Source of the DNA: Eretmocerus hayati
Lineage: Eukaryota > Arthropoda > Insecta > Hymenoptera > Aphelinidae
Assembly: GCA_029851415.1 (NCBI GenBank)
Contig: CM056742.1
Location: forward strand, 95,090,976-95,154,975
DNA: 64,000 nucleotides
Direction of reading: 5' to 3'
Both the position numbers and the translations under genes were made by a program. This document shows, piece by piece, positions 46,918-56,469 of the stretch (position 1 is its first letter; each line of letters starts with the position of its first letter). The notes below the pieces were generated by a model. It was not told where the DNA came from and made no database searches. It saw nothing but the letters and a program-made list of their open reading frames with translations.

Positions 46918-47741
46918 ATGGACAGACTCCGTAAAATGGTCGTTGTGCCCGAGACGACATTGGATCGACTCCAACGCCACCACCAACACCACTCGGACCC
47001 GCAAACGTCAGATACCCCAAAACATCTGATGAAATGGTCGCGGAATCCGTTCAAACGCCCGGTGACCCGCTTTCGAGACTCGACTCGGAGATGTTTGATA
47101 TTCTCCACACTAAAAAATTCGGTACAGTTGACGAAAAATGCAAACGATATCTCCAAGTACTGCGACGTTTTCTCGTGCTACGCGACGGATTAAACGAAAA
47201 GTCCGAAACACCAGAATCAAACGAGCCAGATTCCGACTTATTACCTCTGAGTGAGCAAGAGATTTCAAGCAATATCCCGCGCTTATACAAAATCCGAGCA
47301 AAGAGACTCCTACAGCATTGGAAAATAGCAGCGCCCGACCGGCTCAAGTGGGACGACACGGGTACTGTTACCATGGACGGTCACACGATTCAAGCTCCCA
47401 ATATTGTCGAGCTCTTGAACGATGTCGTTCGGAAACGACCCGTCAAAAGAGGCAGAAAAACAGAGAGAGATGAGGATAGCAACGCACTGCCCGCCGGCCA
47501 GCTAGAATTTGCAAAGTTTATAAGAATTACCGGTACCCCGAACGAATTAATCGGTAACGCAAACATCGTGCGAATAGGGGAAAGGCTGACGGATCCCATA
47601 AATACAGCAAAACGGCGCGTCGCACGCTCAGTCCCTGATCCCTGGGCCGAAGCAGCCGCAAGCCTGAACGCTAGTTTAGCGCAAGACGCGTCACCCACAC
47701 CGAAAGGAAAGATCAGAAAATGGCGGAGAATGAATCTGTGA
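46918..47741 (+). pseudogene. Conserved Polinton protein of unknown function, frame-disrupted
   Basis: The start (MDRLRKMVVVPETTLDRLQRH) and the main body (SRLDSEMFDILHTKKFGTVDEKCKRYLQVLRRFL, IPRLYKIRAKRLLQHW, WDDTGTVTMDGHTI) match a protein found in most invertebrate Polintons near the integrase gene. The two parts are in different frames, with the change between about 47000 and 47034. The C-terminal region is basic. Just upstream, TTACTAAACTTTTACAG looks like a branch site plus acceptor, suggesting a 5' leader intron. Its last 22 bases overlap the integrase start. It probably has a virion or replication role, but none is established here. Confidence 0.65.
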
Positions 47742-48871
47742 AGAAAGAATTGCGCGACTACTCGGAGCAGTATTACGATCCCACCCACGAGGCTGGCCAC
47801 GCGGGTGCACGGAATTTGCTACGCGTAAACAGAAAAGGTAACCCCCTTGCGGACGATAAAGAGAGAAAACAAGTGTATAAATGGCTGAGCAACCAAGACG
47901 TTTATACCCTACACAGGCCTATCCGCAGGAGATTCCCGAGATTACGATATGACGTCACCAACATCGATGACGTATGGAAATGCGATCTAATGCAACTCAC
48001 AACGCTACAAGAATACAACGACGGTTACAATTATCTCCTCGTTGTCGTCGACGTGCTGAGTAAATACGCATGGGTAGAATTACTTCGCGATAAGACTGCT
48101 TCGGCCGTGGCAACAGCGTTCAAAAACATCCTCAAGAGTGCCAACGGATGCATTCCAATCTGCTTACAATCAGATCGCGGTAAGGAGTTTGTCGGTGCCC
48201 CGTTTCAGAAGCTTCTCAAGGAGCGAGATATCAGTTTCAGAGTTGCGAGAAATCCCGATATCGAGTGCGCGTGCGTAGAATGGCTCATCAGAACAATCAA
48301 AGAGCGTATCTGGCGCTATTTTACTCACAAAAACACTAAGCGCTACATCGATGTAATACAGTATATATCACACGCGTACAATCACACTTTGCACACCGGC
48401 ACGACAATGAGGCCTGTAAAGGTCACGATTCATAACGCCAGAGTGGCTAGAGAGAATTTGGAACACCGCGCGCTGAGCCAAACCGTCAACCGAAGAAGAA
48501 GCGCGAGATTTACAGCTGAATACGCGGTCGGTGATGACGTACGCATTAGTCGCACGAAACATACGTTTGAGAAAGGTCACGAAAGAAACTACAGCGAAGA
48601 AATCTTCAAAATAAGCAGGGTTTCACTCCGTCAGAATTTGTACACGTACGAGCTCCAAGACTTGAACGACGAGATCATCGACGGGTATTTTTATACCGAA
48701 GAACTTACCCTGGTTGGGAAAGAACGTTTGGCGGATGATCAGAAGTTCAAAGTAGAGAGTGTCATAAAATCCAGAGGACGTGGTAAAAATAAAGAAGTAC
48801 TCGTCAAGTGGCTCGGATATCCTGCCAAGTTCAACAGCTGGGTGAAAGCTAGCGAATTCGAGTCGATTTGA
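47720..48871 (+). CDS. int: Polinton integrase with chromodomain
   Basis: 383 residues, intact. It is a retroviral-type DDE integrase that would insert the linear genome and make the 6-bp duplication. The catalytic acidic residues are Asp89 (WKCDLMQL), Asp152 (QSDRGKEF) and Glu187 (CVEWL), with the Glu 35 residues after the second Asp. The N-terminal YYDPTHEAGHAGARNLLR and LSNQDVYTLHRPIRRRFPR segments are typical of Polinton integrases. A chromodomain lies at about 343-382 (FKVESVIKSRGRG...VKWLGYP...SWV), probably targeting chromatin. The usual ERFNRT next to the Glu reads EWLIRT, a mild departure. The gene starts inside the end of the preceding one. Confidence 0.93.
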   Translation: MAENESVKKELRDYSEQYYDPTHEAGHAGARNLLRVNRKGNPLADDKERKQVYKWLSNQDVYTLHRPIRRRFPRLRYDVTNIDDVWKCDLMQLTTLQEYNDGYNYLLVVVDVLSKYAWVELLRDKTASAVATAFKNILKSANGCIPICLQSDRGKEFVGAPFQKLLKERDISFRVARNPDIECACVEWLIRTIKERIWRYFTHKNTKRYIDVIQYISHAYNHTLHTGTTMRPVKVTIHNARVARENLEHRALSQTVNRRRSARFTAEYAVGDDVRISRTKHTFEKGHERNYSEEIFKISRVSLRQNLYTYELQDLNDEIIDGYFYTEELTLVGKERLADDQKFKVESVIKSRGRGKNKEVLVKWLGYPAKFNSWVKASEFESI

Positions 48872-48886
48872 GATTCAAGGCTCGCG

Positions 48887-49692
48887 ATGGAGTTTCGAGA
48901 CGATTTTTACTTGGTCCTGCCGAGCAACAGCAGCATGCAATACTACCCCGACAACGCAACGACGTGCTTAACCACCCATCTGCCCCGAGAGATTCGACTC
49001 ACGGGTGATTGGCGTGTTGGCCTCGCCGAAATCCATATACCCTGCACAATAATGCACATTCAAGAGAACGAAAACACGTACATTTTCAACAAATCCGGAG
49101 GAGAATAGGCGGACGACTTTGATTAGAAACTCTACTATCCGGTTGGTATATACTCCATGATTGAACAACTGGCCGTCGAAATCAATAGCTCGCAGATAGA
49201 TGAGAAACATTACGTATTCGAACCTGCTGACTTGCGGAAAGGGTTTTACGTTTTCAGGCAAAATTGCTCGTGCACACACAGTCGCATTATACGATTTTTA
49301 ACGAGAAAATTCTCCGTATCTTTGGCTCCGAGGATCCCGAGCAGCGAAACACGGGTACATTCAAAACATCACCCGACACCATTGTTGCGGGGACAAGACC
49401 CGCTTCGTTGTCTTGAGCAATACCAGATCAGCTATTCGTCTACACAGATATTTGTGAGCCGTATACAGTAGGTGACACCCAAGCCGGATTACTAAGAATC
49501 GTCTCATTGGACGGTTCCAGATACGAGTTTGGCGGCAATATCACCAAACAGTTTGCACCGATTAACTACATCCCTCTGCTCCAACACGGTATTCAGAGCA
49601 TAGAGATAGATATAAGGAATCAACATGGCCAGCACATACCATTCGAGTACGGAACTCTGACGGTTACCCTTCATTTCAAGCGCAACCGCTGA
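48887..49692 (+). pseudogene. Penton-like minor capsid protein
   Basis: The N-terminus (FYLVLPSNSSMQYYPDN, LPREIRLTGDWRVGLAEI) and C-terminus (GDTQAGLLRIVSLDG, YIPLLQHGIQSIEIDIRN, PFEYGTLTVTLHF) are the conserved ends of the single-jelly-roll minor capsid protein of Polintons, which occupies capsid vertices. TAG codons at 49106 and 49124 lie in the first frame. Homology then changes frame at least once between about 49300 and 49420. The gene lies 15 bp after integrase and 10 bp before the X-like gene, the usual order in this virus-like group. Confidence 0.75.
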
Positions 49693-49702
49693 AAATCATA
49701 TC

Positions 49703-50227
49703 ATGAGTCATTACGTAGCATATTACGTGGACCAAATCGGTGGTGGTGTGAAAAGATACTTCACGGGATCCACTTATCAGTGCGGCCGAGGTGCTGGTGC
49801 TTGGCTTGGTGAGCTCGCGAGAAGGATTCTACCGTACATCGCTAGTGGTGTCAAAGCGGTGGGTAAAGAGGCCATGCGTACTGGCATCAACGTATTGGAC
49901 GACGTGGCGAATAACGGCATGAATTTTACGGATTCTCTCCAGAACCGGGCTAAGGAATCTGGTAAGAAATTCAAAAAGAAAGCAGCTGAGAAATTGGCAG
50001 AGATGATGAAAGGTTCTGGCTATAAATCGCGAGCGGCGAAGCGACGCCGACAGTCTCGTGAAACGCGTGGATCCGTGCGCACCGTAGCCTCTCGTGGCAG
50101 CAGTAAGGTCAAGAAAAGAAAAGTGACTCGGAGCAAAGCTAAAAAGGAGACTGGGAGATCATCTGTGAAGCGGAAGACCCCGAGAGTGAGAAATTTGTCG
50201 GATGTCTTTGGCCCGCACGGTATCTAG
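49703..50227 (+). CDS. Adenovirus core protein X-like protein
   Basis: 174 residues, intact. A Gly-rich N-terminal part (CGRGAGAWLGELARRILPYIASGVKAVGKEAMRTGINVLDDV) is followed by a very basic Lys/Arg tail with several nuclear-localisation-like clusters (KKFKKKAAEK, AAKRRRQSR, KVKKRKVTRSKAKKE). This pattern, and its place between the penton-like and major capsid genes, fits the core protein X homologues described in adintoviruses, which condense DNA in the virion. The end overlaps the upstream, alternative start region of the capsid gene. Confidence 0.65.
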   Translation: MSHYVAYYVDQIGGGVKRYFTGSTYQCGRGAGAWLGELARRILPYIASGVKAVGKEAMRTGINVLDDVANNGMNFTDSLQNRAKESGKKFKKKAAEKLAEMMKGSGYKSRAAKRRRQSRETRGSVRTVASRGSSKVKKRKVTRSKAKKETGRSSVKRKTPRVRNLSDVFGPHGI

Positions 50228-50234
50228 AGTGGTC

Positions 50235-51569
50235 ATGGCGTTCTTACATACCCATCCGAATGAGTGCATGTCGAGCGAGCTGGACATTTTTTCCCTGCCC
50301 TCGACGCAAACTTCGATCGAAAGCAGCAGTTTTCTGTATTACAAGCCTGTTTCTTCGCTGACAGACGAGGGTGACGCCCCAATCGAATTCGTCGTCCCTT
50401 TCGCTAGCGAGCATTACCTGGATCGCGCTCACACTATGCTCCATGTGCAAGCAAAAATCATACCCGTAGACGCGGAAGCCAAGAACCGAAAGGCAGCGCC
50501 CATCAACAACTTTTTACACTCGCTCTTCCATCGGGTTGATGTATTCCTCAATCAAAAAGCTGTCTCACCACCCAACAACGCCTACCCATACCGCGCCTAC
50601 TTGGAATCTCTGCTAAACTATAGTCCTGCAGCTAAGGAATCCCACTTGACATCGTGCTTATGGCGAGAGGGCACGAGCAACAAATTCGATGCTGCTGCAA
50701 ACGCCGAGGGAGAAGCAGCAAACAACGGACTAGCCCATCGTCAGTATTTCACGTTGGGTGGTAAAGTTATTGACATGATTGGCCATTTACATTGCGATTT
50801 GTTCAACCAAGACCGTATGCTCATCAACGGTGTGGAGATGAGAGTACGTCTGGTACGAAGCAAAGAAGCTTTCTGTCTCATGGACGCCTTCGACGACGGG
50901 CGCTTCAGCGTTCAAATCAAAGAGGTATCTCTCTTGGTTCGTCGAGTTAAAATAAGCCCCGGAGTATAAGTGGGACACGCAAACGCGCTATCCAAATCAA
51001 CAGCCAAATATCCAATCACCAGGGTCGAGGTAAAATCCTTCACGATGCACACGGGCATCCTCGGAGATACATCGGACAACGTGATTCTCGGGCAACTACC
51101 TAAGCGGATCATCATTGGATTCGTGGACAACAGAGCATTCAACGGAAACCGACGAATGAACCCATTCAATTTCCAACATTTTGGAATCAATTACTTATCT
51201 CTGTACGTCGACGGTGTTCAGGTTCCATGCAAACCACTGCATCCAAAGTTCACCGGAAATAATCAACTCTACATCGATACTTTCCGAACGCTCTTTTCGG
51301 GCACGGGAATTCACTTTGCAAACGAGGGTATAGGCATCGATCGACTCAACTACAGAAGAGGAAACTTCATCACAGCATTTGATCTGACTCCCGATCTATC
51401 CGCCCACTCGGCAACACATTGGAATTTCGTTCGCTCGGGTAGCGTGCGCATAGAGGTCCGATTCGACGAGGCGCTCGCGCAGACCATCAACTGTATAGTT
51501 TACGCCGAGTACGACAACGTCCTCGAAATCGACGCGAGCAGACAAATCATAACGGACTTTGGCGCATGA
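50235..51569 (+). pseudogene. Major capsid protein (double jelly roll), one nonsense codon
   Basis: About 444 codons. It is related to the F54H12.2-type proteins shown to be Polinton major capsid proteins. Landmarks are LDIFSLPSTQTSIESS, YYKPVSSLTDEG, IEFVVPFASEHYLDRAHTML, DVFLNQKAVSPPNNAYPYRAYLE, VILGQLPKRIIIGFVDN, NPFNFQHFGINYLSLYVDG and a C-terminal YAEYDNVLEIDASRQI. A TAA at 50967-50969 interrupts the frame; the next codon continues the homology. ATG 50235 (MAFLHTHP) fits family starts better than the in-frame ATG at 50202. Confidence 0.85.
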
Positions 51570-51675
51570 GGTGGGTGGGAGGATGATGGAGGGGATAAGT
51601 GTATGAGGGTGGCTGCTGGCCGGCCGAGAACATCAGTTCGCTCATTTACAATATCGACGCACCAAGCTAGTAACC

Positions 51676-52170
51676 ATGGTCATGGATTTTGCCATCGATA
51701 TTCACGGTTTTCGAGATGTGACCAGGCAGTTCGTCCCCAAAGGAGTCGCCGTGGTGTCGCTGCCGAACCGCATCGTTCAGCATTGGATAGTGAAACCACC
51801 GCACGCTCTCGATCTCCTCACCGAGGATATGAAGATTACCAACAACTACTGCACGAGCCGAGTTCACTGACTGGAATGGGTGGATGGAGATATATCAATT
51901 GACAAGCTGCGTGCTCGGTTAATCGAAATTGCGAGGGATTCGGGTAATATATACGTCATTGGCCGTATAAAAGCTCAGTACCTCGAGTCAATTATGGGCA
52001 GAAAAATTATCAACCTCGAGCAGCACAGAGGACCGAATTTCAGACAGCTCAACAAAGTATTCATCGGGAACGCGACGTGTACTCATCACGCTTTCAGGAC
52101 AGTGAAAGACGAATTCAATCAAGCGGAGAAAAGATGCGCTCTGCACAACGCTGAACAGATCAGAAGGTAG
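51676..52170 (+). pseudogene. Conserved Polinton protein of unknown function (DIHGF type)
   Basis: 164 codons with one TGA (51868-51870); the frame continues with homology on both sides. Landmarks are DIHGFRDVTRQFVPKGVAVV, WIVKPPHALDLL, LEWVDGD, IYVIGRIKAQYLESIMG and CTHHAFRTV...CALHNA. Proteins of this pattern recur in insect and other invertebrate Polintons; I know of no demonstrated function. The gene lies between the capsid and protease genes. The start could be ATG 51676 or 51682. Confidence 0.6.
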
Positions 52171-52414
52171 CTTCGTTCAATTCTACCAATTGAGATTTGA
52201 GACCGACCCGACATTCAGGAAGAAGACGTTCGATTTGCTCTAAAGTACCACGAAATACTCTCAAGAAAAACTGCAACTCTCGCAGGCCGTGATACAGTGG
52301 ACTACATCAAACGTAGCCCGCATGACCGACCTCAATTTCCCCTCGGCGAGAAGGGTGTCAACGACATAATCAACGGTCCGACGAGTGAATCTACATCCAC
52401 ATCCACAAGCAGCA

Positions 52415-52956
52415 ATGAACACACGCCAGGTAATGCAAGCGATTACAGGCCTGGAGGCAAACTCCATTGGTGTCTACGCAGCCGATCACGTGCCGAAGAC
52501 CTTGAGTTTGCCTGCCGCCATCATCTCAAATCTGGATACGGCGAACAAATCGGGTTCTCATTGGATTGGGATCTACATTGACAGGAGGGGACATGGCAAA
52601 TATTTCGACAGCTACGGTCAACCACCCTCTTCACCACATCATCTCGACCGTCTCAAGAAAAACTGCAACCGCTACGAATGGAACAAGAAATCGATGCAGA
52701 GTTATGACTCGCAATTTGTGGTGAATATTGTATTATGTTTCTGTATTTTATGTGCAGCGATGGTACTCTACGCGCGTTCCAGCGCATCTTTTTTTCCAAC
52801 ACCCGCTCAAACGATGAGATCGTTGCGCGTTTCAGGTGCGATGTGATGAAGAAATTACGCGCACGCGTGATGAAAAATAGAGTTTATAAATTTCCTCGAG
52901 AAAGTTCGGTGGACTCGGGCTCGTGTGTACAATCCTGTCAGTCGAGACTCAATTAA
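52415..52956 (+). pseudogene. Adenain-like cysteine protease, frameshifted
   Basis: This maturation protease family (ULP1/adenain fold) cleaves virion precursors. The start MNTRQVMQAITGLEANS is typical. The catalytic His is in GSHWIGIYID and the Asp is in KYFDSYG (both in the first frame, to about 52720). The CGEYC-type segment with the catalytic Cys lies in another frame from about 52721, which stays open to 52956 (MFLYFMCSDGTL, basic tail). A small indel therefore separates the His/Asp half from the Cys half, and the copy cannot make an active enzyme. Confidence 0.8.
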
Positions 52957-53709
52957 CACATCTCCGATATGTAATATATGTATAAATCCTTATTATATTG
53001 AATACATTTGACAAATATACAAATGATCTCTTGTTATTTACCCACACCCTCGAAAACATATGAAGAGAGTTATTCAAACCATTCAAGCATTATGACAACC
53101 ATCTCTCACTCAAAAAGTTTGCTACGGTTTTTCTGTAACGAAGATGTTTGGAGTAAATCATATCTTATCGAATGATAAATAGCTCAATTATCAAGCAAGC
53201 CGGAAATAACGGCTGAAAAATACCACGATGCAAATAGTATCCCGATACCAAGGGTAATTTGAGACCCCAAGCTCAACCTCCGTCGTTGCTGAGCATACAA
53301 ACGGTTGGTAAGTAGTCGAGATAAGATAATTATGAATCTTAACGTCTAAAAATATGTTCATATAATATCTTCAACAGTCACTAAATTCCTCTGCAAGCGT
53401 CGGGTTACATACGTCTTATCGCTTATCCATATAGCGTAACGTCTCGGAATTCCTGCACGTGTCGTCCGCTCACGCAGAGCTATACGATGTTTATATGATA
53501 TCGATATCTCCAACCGTTACTTAATTCCGTTGCAAGACTCGGTTCACATGCGTCTTATCTTCCATCTGCTCATGTTGCACTAACGGTCACTCTCGAGATG
53601 CTCGAGCGATGAGTCATCGAGAGAACCGTTGACACGCCGTGACTCGTTTCCCCTTCTCTCTACAACATTGTTCCTCCACCACGACATGTTGCAAGAGGAG
53701 GGATGAGGG
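52957..53709. other. Non-coding Polinton stretch
   Basis: No gene seen. Two related segments near 53385-53420 and 53525-53570 share GCAAG(C/A)(G/C)TCGG and CATRCGTCTTATC motifs. A TTATC-rich stretch near 53400-53570 repeats the GATA theme of the TIRs. Confidence 0.4.
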
Positions 53710-53747
53710 TATAAGGGGCTCGCGCGCATGCTGACGGGCACACAGTC
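53710..53747 (+). promoter_or_regulatory. Core promoter of the 350-residue gene
   Basis: TATAAGG at 53710-53716 and an initiator-like CACAGTC at 53741-53747, about 34 bp apart. The leader would be about 57 nt before the ATG at 53801. Confidence 0.5.
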
Positions 53748-53800
53748 GACATAATCGAGTCCGCGAGCCTAGTCCGATTGCTAATTACTCCATATTCAAG

Positions 53801-54853
53801 ATGGCCGATCTCATGACCCTCGCCGCCGCTTCAGCTGACATCGAGGACGAGGCCCTCGCCACCGCTGCCGCCGCTTTCGACGACGTTGCTGCTTACCAGC
53901 TAGGCGACAACATCCCCCATTCTAAGGTGGTTGATTTTAACATTCCTGAATCTCAACCGTTCGAGTCTAACAACGACGCTCAAGCTGCCAAGGAGAATAT
54001 GGCTCCACCTGCTGCACCTGTGTCACGTAACGGATCCAGAGCGGTGGAATTGGCTCGTGATTCACCCAACTTACTATTCTCGACCACTTACGCATTGAAC
54101 AAGTCCGACTCCAAGAGAGCCTCTGTCGGATTAGAATATTCGGGAGGAACATACCGGCCCGTCGTCAAGCTCGGCAGCCATGGGACACTCCTCAAGCACG
54201 TCACGATTGATGCGGCAAACTGGGAGCTTTTCCTTGAGAAGATGGAAGCAATTACTGAATATCTCGAAAATTCCTACTCTTTGGCGCAAAATCCTGGAAC
54301 CGGATCAAAACTCTTCCTGCCATCCCACGACATCGTCTTCACCACCTCGTACGGATCGAGGGCAATATTCATCGACGAACGGCCACAACTCCCTGTGGTG
54401 CGACTGTCAACCATCGAGGAAGAGGCGCAAGATGGAGAGAAGGAGCCGTGCAAGAAGAAGAGAAAATTCGACGCCACGCCAACATTCGTCATGCAGCAGG
54501 CAACATTCGAAGGCCTACAACGTCTGCGTGAGTGCATAGCTACAAAATTGAAGAAAAGTGAAGAAGTGTGTGCTTTTGTGAATCGTGCAATTGAATACGT
54601 GAATAATTTTGTACGTGAATTGATGCAGAAAGAATCCACCGAGATGAGATTCAATATATTGAAAGATGTGGTTTCATTCCGTCATTTATTTACGATGAAC
54701 AGTGAACTTATCAAAAGTGATGTTATATCAAGACTCGACTATTCATTTGATAACGATAATTTGAATATATTGTTCTTGGAACTGCGTGCATTCGGTATGG
54801 CGAATCTTGCAAAATACATATTTGATTACATGGATGCAAATGCTCAATTGTAA
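53801..54853 (+). CDS. 350-residue nuclear Polinton protein, possible PC4-like fold
   Basis: Intact ORF, the last gene before the right TIR, with its own TATA promoter. The N-terminus is Ala/Asp-rich and acidic. Residues about 105-155 (ASVGLEYSGGTYRPVVKLG...TIDAANWELFLEKM) have the strand pattern and final W-x-x-F/L helix of PC4-type single-stranded-DNA-binding domains; this is a weak, visual match. Residues 218-222 are KKKRK, a classic monopartite nuclear-localisation signal. The C-terminal 110 residues are all-helical. It may bind single-stranded DNA during replication or act in transcription. Its preservation, when most neighbours carry stops, is notable. Other identities cannot be excluded. 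Confidence 0.6.
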   Translation: MADLMTLAAASADIEDEALATAAAAFDDVAAYQLGDNIPHSKVVDFNIPESQPFESNNDAQAAKENMAPPAAPVSRNGSRAVELARDSPNLLFSTTYALNKSDSKRASVGLEYSGGTYRPVVKLGSHGTLLKHVTIDAANWELFLEKMEAITEYLENSYSLAQNPGTGSKLFLPSHDIVFTTSYGSRAIFIDERPQLPVVRLSTIEEEAQDGEKEPCKKKRKFDATPTFVMQQATFEGLQRLRECIATKLKKSEEVCAFVNRAIEYVNNFVRELMQKESTEMRFNILKDVVSFRHLFTMNSELIKSDVISRLDYSFDNDNLNILFLELRAFGMANLAKYIFDYMDANAQL

Positions 54854-54863
54854 AGCGATAATG

Positions 54864-54869
54864 AATAAA
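54864..54869 (+). terminator. Polyadenylation signal AATAAA
   Basis: AATAAA 11 bp after the stop codon of the 350-residue gene. Confidence 0.6.
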
Positions 54870-55707
54870 TATCTCGACTCCCTTGTACATAGTGAAATAT
54901 GGGAATGAAAAATGAGATGGTCTGTACTCTTATGCTTATCTTTTCTCCAAGTTACCCCCTCCCATCAAATAACTTCGCCCAGAAGACGAATTATTTCAAT
55001 ACGCTTATATATATCAAACTTTCTTAATGTTCTCAAAAAACATAAAATCAAAGACGATTGACATCGTCATTCAGTCCATTCTTCACCGCCTCAGAGAGCG
55101 GACGTACACATTAGGTTCTTTTGGTGCAAAGCACTTTCTCAACATATGTCAAGACAATAGTAAATACTCCCGCTTGGGAGGCGACAGGAGCGGAAGGCAG
55201 AGACCAGGAGAGAAGAAAGAACCATCAACCTGGGGCAAGTTCCCGGATAGCGTGAGCGATAAGACTCGTCTGCTCCCAAAAGATGACAAAAGGAAAGGAA
55301 GGTATGAGAAATCCTAAGATTTGGATTCATTTTCACTTCTCCGGTTCTAGAAAAACAGTAACCGATCGTGGATTAGGCCCGCATCAGGGGATACCACGTA
55401 AACAAAAACGCGCCGAGACATCTACCTCGTTGGGTGGTGCGGAAACGATGTCCTCATCCATAATTTGAATAATTTCCCCCAAGAATGTCGATAATACCGT
55501 TCCCCTGAAAAAATATCACGCGTAGGTAAGGTAGGCAACCCGTTACCGGCCAATAACAATCATTACCCATCATCATATATTACCACACATCGATAAAACG
55601 CATACCCACTTACCGACCGTTGATAACCCAGATGGCGCTGCGTTCCATCAGGCCCATGTGCAGAACTTTTGTTAATTATCCCCTACCACCTGGCCACGAC
55701 GGATGAA
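54870..55707. other. Non-coding Polinton stretch before the right TIR
   Basis: A 96-codon frame at 55027-55317 is basic and polar with no recognised family, so it is not called a gene. Confidence 0.4.
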
Positions 55708-56304
55708 TATATATAGCTATACACGCGGCTACACCAGCGGGACCTCGCCCAGCAGCTGTTCGGTTCCATATTTTGTTTACCACCCCCACCACCTGACCTT
55801 GACCACTGATTATCAACAATCTAAACATTGCGTGTATCAGGGTACCACTCGGTCACACCGTAATGTGTATATCTATATACCGCGGCAATATATATAGCTA
55901 TACACACGGCTACACCAGCGGGACCATCAGCTGCCCGGCCTCACCTTTTGTTTATTACCCCCACCCCCATGACCTTTATTGTAAACAATGCGTAAACACC
56001 ATCAGCTGATGAGATAACACCTCACGCCAGCCGCTCCCAATGTTATTACCCCCCCCCCCTCCTTATCGCCGTGACCCACTAACCGATAGAGATAAGAAAA
56101 TACTACGCCACACGCTAACCTTGGTGACGTCAGCGATGAGATAAGCCCCGACGCTCGACTCCCTCACACCACCGCGCTGATAAGATAAGAGATAAGATAA
56201 GCCACTCGACGAGACTGCCCCCACACCACCGTGACGTCACTGATAAGATAAGATAAGCGATGACGTCATTTGTTATGTCTTGCTATACCGGTACTCATAC
56301 TACT
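55708..56304. repeat. Polinton right terminal inverted repeat
   Basis: About 597 bp, reverse complement of 36335-36949, with a C-run (near 56050) matching the left G-run. It ends CTCATACTACT directly before the target duplication AATATA. Confidence 0.9.
56125..56268. promoter_or_regulatory. GATA and CRE site cluster in right TIR
   Basis: Three perfect TGACGTCA sites (56125-56132, 56232-56239, 56261-56268) are interleaved with GATAAG repeats. The outermost site is TGATGTCA in the left TIR, so the right copy keeps the likely ancestral CpG. Confidence 0.55.
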
Positions 56305-56469
56305 AATATAGTCTGAGATGACCCTTCTGTCTAGTCCTAAGTCCGAATCTGTTGAGGAGTGTGACGAAAGGGGTGTGGATTGAGTAAACCATCACTAGTC
56401 AAAGTGAGTCCGGTCAATTCAATACTCACTATCATTTTTTTGTTGAGTCGATTAATTGCACGGATCCAT

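Larger units (their letters stand above)
36335..56304 (+). mobile_element. Polinton/Maverick (adintovirus-like) element, complete but inactive
   Basis: The element is 19,970 bp. It starts AGTAGTATGAG and ends CTCATACTACT. It is flanked by a perfect 6-bp duplication AATATA (36329-36334 and 56305-56310), the size known for Polintons. It encodes the whole Polinton core set on one strand: protein-primed PolB, integrase, packaging ATPase, adenain-like protease, major and minor capsid proteins, and a core-protein-X-like protein. Family knowledge (Polintons and adintoviruses) supports a virus-like life cycle. This copy has 12 in-frame stop codons and several frame changes, so it is non-functional as a unit. 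Confidence 0.97.

Noticed and set aside
37929..51870. Stop-codon readthrough or a variant genetic code in the Polinton
   Set aside because: All three stop codons are involved at unrelated sites, frame changes also occur, and intact neighbouring genes end on ordinary stops; decay is simpler.
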